A DNA stretch of 64,000 bases from Castor canadensis (Eukaryota; Chordata; Mammalia; Rodentia; Castoridae), in contig NC_133398.1 of the NCBI RefSeq assembly GCF_047511655.1, positions 56,952,638-57,016,637 on the forward strand, read 5' to 3'. Made by a program: the position numbers and the translations under genes. Below are positions 59,520 to 64,000 of this stretch, in pieces. Each line of letters opens with the position of its first letter. Position 1 is the stretch's first letter. The notes beneath the pieces are model-generated. The model worked only from the letters and a program-made list of their open reading frames with translations. It ran no database searches and was not told the DNA's origin.

Positions 59520-59945
59520 GCTGGGTGTGGTAGCTCACACCTGAAACCCCAGCTACTCGGGAGGAGGCGATTGGGAAGATTGTGGTTCAAGACCAGGCTA
59601 GACAAAAAGTTAGTGACACTATATCTCAACAAATAAGTCAGGCACAGTGGCTTGTGTCTATAATCCCTGTTAGGTGGAAGGTATAGGTAGGAAGATGGTG
59701 GTCTGAGGCTGGCCCAGGCAAAATGTTAGTGAGACCCCATCTCAAATAACAGGCTGTACGTGGTGGTGCATTTTGTTTTCCCAGCAACAGAGGAGGCAAA
59801 GACAGTCTGAGACTAACCTGGGCAAAAGTGGGAGACCCTATCTGAAAAATAACTAAAGCAAAAATGACGAAGGGCATGACTCAAGTGATAGAGCATCTGC
59901 CTAGCAAGCTCAAGGCCCCAAGTTCAAACCCTTGTACCACCACTA
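59520..59945 (+). repeat. Composite SINE: three B1-like units plus ID-like tail
   Basis: Units at about 59521-59638, 59639-59747 and 59751-59858, then an ID-like unit 59868-59945 followed by a (CA)n tail. Same order as 11737-12192. Confidence 0.82.
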
Positions 59946-60029
59946 ACACACACACACACAAACACACTACAGTCAAAGCATGAGATGATGACAGTGGTGG
60001 TGATGGAAGTGTTAAGAAATGGTCCATTA

Positions 60030-60124
60030 AGGGCTGGCAGAGTGGCTGAAGTGGTAAAGTGCCTGCCTAGCAACATGAGGCCCTGAGTTCAAACGCCAGT
60101 ATCTCCAAAGGAAAAAAAAAAAAA
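60030..60124 (+). repeat. ID-like SINE with perfect 16-bp target-site duplication
   Basis: 'gggctggcagagtggctgaa', 'ccctgagttcaaacgccagt' and poly-A. The 16-bp sequence AAGAAATGGTCCATTA occurs at 60014-60029 and 60125-60140. Confidence 0.92.
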
Positions 60125-60140
60125 AAGAAATGGTCCATTA

Positions 60141-60248
60141 GCTGGATGTGTTTGTGCATGCCTGTAATACCAGTCTCTGGGAGGCAAGATAGAATTGTGA
60201 GTTCAAGGCCAGCCTGCCCTACTTTAGGAAGGCCATGTCTCAAAAAGA
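60141..60248 (+). repeat. B1-like SINE
   Basis: 'gtgcatgcctgtaataccag' and 'gtgagttcaaggccagcctg', starting directly after the downstream copy of the neighbour's target duplication. Confidence 0.85.
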
Positions 60249-61311
60249 TAAAAGAAGAAGGTGAGTTGAGTGGGAACAGCTGGCAGATCTTGTAGTGACT
60301 TGTGGTGGGCATGAGAAGAAGGTGGAGTCAAGGATGATGTCAGAGTGTCAGGGCTTGGACAATGGAAGCATGGAAATCTACTTACCAAGGCAAGGGAGGG
60401 AAGAGGAGGTTTTAGAAAAAGCTGAAGCTTTGGGTTTTACACGTTTTCTTTGAATACTGATTTGATCTCCAAGAAGAGAGTCAGATGTGGAATCTGGATT
60501 TCAGTCCGGTGGTGTGGGTGAGATAGTCAGCATAAAAATGGTATTTAAAGCCATGCCCCTCTGTGAGGGATTTCTTGGAGAGTGGGTGTGGAAGGAGAAG
60601 ACTAGAGATCTGGGGACCAGCCCCGGCTGCTCTTAAAATGTAAAAGTTGGAAAGCAAGGAGTAAGAAGGGCGAGTAAGAAGAAACAGTCTTCACAGCAGG
60701 AGGGGAGTGGCGAGAGGGCTCAGAGTTGACAGCATGTTGGGAAATCCTTACAGGGCCGAGAGAGCCAGTGTGGACAGCGAAGCCACAGCTGGAGGAGGCA
60801 TTGGGCCCATCCAGGGAGAATTCATTGGCGTTACAGCAACAGGGAGTTGGCGTGATGGATGGGAGGGTGGCCTCAGAGGGTGGCCTTCTTGAAACTGCAG
60901 TTTTATTATGGGCACAGTTACTGGAAATGATAAAGTAGAATTTGGATAGAGAGCAAGATAAATGAGTTCAAGGAACTCACAGACCATCACTGGAAGGGGT
61001 GTTTGCTAGATCATAACTAGCCCAATCTGACCGTTGGTTTATTTATTTTCACTTAGCTTGCTTTAAGCAAGATGTCCCCACTACTGCCTAGTCTCGTAAG
61101 GTCTTTGAAATTTTAGATGACCTCATTCCAGAAGATTACCGGGGGGAGTACAGGGACACTGTTTCCTGTTCTGCTGGTGCTGGTGAGGACACGTATGCTG
61201 TGCGTCTTGCCGAGGGGTTCTGTTTCTGAGTTTATTTCTGCTTTTCCATGTGTAACAGTCCTTGTATGTGATACTGTCTCTTTCTATGTCATCCAGCTTT
61301 CTTCTTCATTT

Positions 61312-61480
61312 TCACTCATTCATTTGGTAAATACTTACTGATACCTGCTGTGTGCTAGAGCACCTTCTAAGCTGTAGGTACTCATCACCGAGCAAGACAG
61401 ACAAACATCTCCTTCTTTAAGACATACTACTCCTAGGAAACACAGAAGGGAAATAAATAACTAGATATCAGGTGAAGATA
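61312..61480 (+). mobile_element. L2-like LINE relic
   Basis: 'ttactgatacctgctgtgtg' with 'cattcatttggtaaat' upstream and 'aaataaataactagatatca' downstream fit L2. Confidence 0.55.
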
Positions 61481-61839
61481 AGAACTATGGGAAAATAGGG
61501 CAAGGAGATGGCAAAGACTGAGATTTTATTTTGGTCAAAGAAAAATTCTGTGATAGGTGATATATAAACTAGACTTCAAGAAAGTGAGGGACAAAGCATG
61601 TGCTATCCGGAGAGTTTCTGGGAAGACTAAGCACAGGGCCTGGGCGAGTTACTGGGTGCATCTGAGAAACAGCGAGGAGGTCAGTGAGGTCCTTTTCTTC
61701 ATCCCAGGTGACATGTTTATCTCTTCTTTCACATAGGTAACTAAATTTTTTTGCATGTTTTAAGGAAGGATTCTGTTTCTATTCTGAAATGAAGAAAGTA
61801 GTTTTATATTCTAAATTTCGCTCTTGTAACATTCTTTTT

Positions 61840-62433
61840 TACTGTAATTTCAATTTTATACCCTTTACATCATAAAACATAAGAGACCTACAGAGGAATG
61901 CACAAAAACTAAAATAGATCACTCCGTGAATTACCCCAGGAATTCTTTGGGTAACATTTGTAAGACTTACTCTTTTTGTTATGTTAGGGGTAGTTAATAT
62001 TTGTTGCTCTATTGCTGGAAATATTTATAGTATTTCATTTAGTATAAAATACTTCATTCATTCTCTTGGTGGACATTTACCTCATTTCCAGTTTTGGCCG
62101 TTACAAAGAATACCATGCTAAGCAGCCCTGTTCCTATCTTTCATTGTCTGTGTGCATGTGTGTCACTTGGATGCATGGTTAAATGTGGCTAGTGTTCAAA
62201 ATGTATGGATGTGTCTCTTGCACACTGATACTCTGTTTTCCTAAAGCAGTTGTACCCATTTAATTTACTACCATTAGAATTCTGTAAGTTGAGGTTGCTA
62301 ACAGCCTATCACTAATACTTAACTCTCACTGACATTAGCTATTTGGCGTGTGTGACATACTTCATTATGTTTTGCCTTTCTCCCACAACTAATATATTGA
62401 CTGGGGAGGTATAAATATTTTGCCCATTTGACT
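61840..62433 (-). mobile_element. Antisense ancient L1/HAL1 relic, part 1
   Basis: 'ggtggacatttacctcattt' with 'ccagttttggccgttacaaa' and 'aatattttgcccatttgact' are signposts of antisense L1 ORF2. It is interrupted by the SINE that follows. Confidence 0.65.
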
Positions 62434-62735
62434 TTTTTTTTGGTAATTGTAGGGTGTTTTAGGATGATTTAGGATGTCTTTGAATGCCATTTGCGCCATG
62501 CCCTCGGGCTTTTTTGCTTTAGCTATTATTCAGGTAGGGTTCATGTTTTTGCCCTAGGATCCTCCTACCTATAGCCTCCGTGGGATCACAAGTGTGTATC
62601 ACCATACATGCCTTGTAGATTGAGATGGAGGTCTTGCTAACTTTTTGCCTGGGCTGACCTTGAACCATGATGTTCCTGATGTCTGCCTTCTGAGTAGCTG
62701 GTATTACAGGAGTGAACCACCATGCTTGTCTGGAT
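62434..62735 (-). repeat. Antisense composite SINE nested in L1 relic
   Basis: A decayed ID-like part (to about 62500) is followed by two antisense B1-like units (about 62501-62615 and 62616-62735, 'gtagctggtattacaggagt'). Confidence 0.75.
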
Positions 62736-63480
62736 AGTACTTTTGAATTTAATTTAAGAAGTGCTTTTCTCTCCTAAAATCATTGATATGATTTTCCTAT
62801 AATGTCTTATAGGTACTATAATTTTCTGTCTTTCACATTTCTACCTGGAATTGATTTTTATGATTCTTGTGAGATAGGAATCAGGGTTTCATTGTTTACA
62901 CATGAACACAAATTGACTTAGCATCACTTGTTGAAGCAATAATTCTTTTACTCTCTGCTGTGTAGTGCCAACTTTGTCATGAGTCAAGACCCGGATGTGT
63001 ACCTGTCTCTGGCTCTTCTCTTGTCCATTGGGCTATTTGTCTCACCTTGTGATTACAACTATAATTGTGTCATTATAACTATAATTTTATTATAGTTTCA
63101 TAATAAATCCTGTTGCTCAGTAAAGCAGTATTTTTCATTTACCGCCTAAGGAGATGTCTTAGATATTTTCTCCTTTTCCTCCTCCCCATTGAATTTGAAT
63201 ACCTATGAATAAGATTTTGTCAGGCAGAGCCCCAAGCCATTGTTAAGAGCTACATTTTTTTTCCTACTTATGGGTGACATTGACCCTGTTGAAAATGCAC
63301 TAGAACAGACCCACCCTCCCACCTTGTTCTTTTCATATACCAGTGTTGTGCTATTCTTTGTGTTTGTTTTTTCTTTTTTCTTATGGTATTTAGAAACAGC
63401 TTAGCAATTTCTAGAAAGTAAAACAAAAACTCTTGCCAGTATAGCATGCTCTGTACCATTGTGGGAATCTTTTTAAGATT
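62736..63480 (-). mobile_element. Antisense ancient L1/HAL1 relic, part 2
   Basis: 'agcatcacttgttgaagcaa', 'tccattgggctatttgtctc' and 'cttagcaatttctagaaagt' continue the antisense L1 ORF2 order from part 1. No reading frame survives. Confidence 0.65.
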
Positions 63481-63571
63481 ATATGAATTACATAGTTCAG
63501 TTTGGATAGTTGGCATCTTTACGTGAATTGCGTTTTCTAATCCACAAACATAATATTGATTCAAGAATAAA

Positions 63572-63795
63572 TTGGGCAGGATATTGGTGGCTTATGCCTG
63601 TAATCCTAGCTACTTGGGAGGCTGAGATCAGGAAGATCACTGTTCAAAGCCAGCCTGGGCAAATAGTTCATGAGACCTCCTCTCCAAAATAACCAGAGCA
63701 AGATGAACTGGAGGTGTGGTTCTAGCAGTACAGCGCCTACTTTGCTTTGCAGGTGCAAAGCTCTAAGTTCAAACCCCAGTCCCAAAGGGAAAAAA
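63572..63795 (+). repeat. Composite SINE: one B1-like unit plus ID-like tail
   Basis: 'ggcttatgcctgtaatccta', 'agccagcctgggcaaatagt', then 'aagttcaaaccccagtccca' with an A-rich tail. Confidence 0.82.
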
Positions 63796-64000
63796 GAATA
63801 AATTGATAACATATTTAGTCTTGTAATCATGAGTAGTTAATATTTTTCAGTGAATGTTCACAGGTGGATTTTTAGCTCTGTCAAATATGAAGGGAAACAA
63901 TAATTTCACTCACACAAATTCTTTCAAAGAATAGAAAAAGAGGGTGGGAGGTGGCCCAAAAAATGTAGACACATGTAAGTAAATGTAAAAATGATAAATA

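Larger units (their letters stand above)
48109..64000 (+). other. ZDHHC21: ZDHHC21 intron 3' of coding exon 4, continuing beyond window
   Basis: At least 15.9 kb of presumed phase-0 intron starting with GTAAGA. It contains SINEs, old L1 relics with nested SINEs, MIR and hAT relics and L2-like sequence. No exon recognised. Bases 49130-49830, 50065-51470, 53700-54880, 56410-56920 and 57240-58560 contain nothing I can name. Confidence 0.7.

Overview
The window is mammalian nuclear DNA: intron-bearing vertebrate genes, a CpG-island promoter, and an AT-rich background packed with interspersed repeats. The SINEs are rodent-type. There are 7SL-derived B1-like units, ID/tRNA-like units, and composites in which one to three B1-like units precede an ID-like tail. 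This points to a rodent; the composite resembles repeats I associate with beaver and relatives (Castorimorpha), but the species is an inference. Gene order and orientation (CER1, then ZDHHC21 on the same strand) match the human 9p22.3 neighbourhood.

Layout. Bases 1-5170 are intergenic: a composite SINE with a 215-nt purine tract, an L2-like tail expanded into a tetranucleotide array, and an L1 3' end. CER1 (Cerberus, a secreted Nodal/BMP antagonist) lies at about 5206-7989 on the + strand. It is complete in two coding exons (267 residues) with a TATA box upstream. Bases 7990-23600 are intergenic and full of repeats. A CpG island at about 23750-24540 is the likely ZDHHC21 promoter, with a first-exon donor at 24250/24251. 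From there to the window end is the ZDHHC21 transcription unit (+). A possible untranslated exon lies at 29925-30073. Four coding exons (35615-35812, 37728-37826, 44395-44506, 47970-48108) encode residues 1-168 of the palmitoyltransferase, including the DHHC active site. The C-terminal third was not found in the last 15.9 kb, so it should lie beyond the window.

The two genes are unrelated in biochemistry: one is a secreted morphogen antagonist, the other a membrane S-acyltransferase. They have separate promoters (TATA versus CpG island). I found no bacterial-style operon, CRISPR array, plausible non-SINE tRNA gene or intact transposon ORF, and no new multi-gene system. The more unusual material is repeat architecture: SINEs with three B1-like units plus an ID tail, a SINE whose 5' half is inverted, insertions with perfect target-site duplications, nested SINE-in-L1 insertions, and a perfect 14-bp inverted repeat with a 2-nt spacer in a ZDHHC21 intron.
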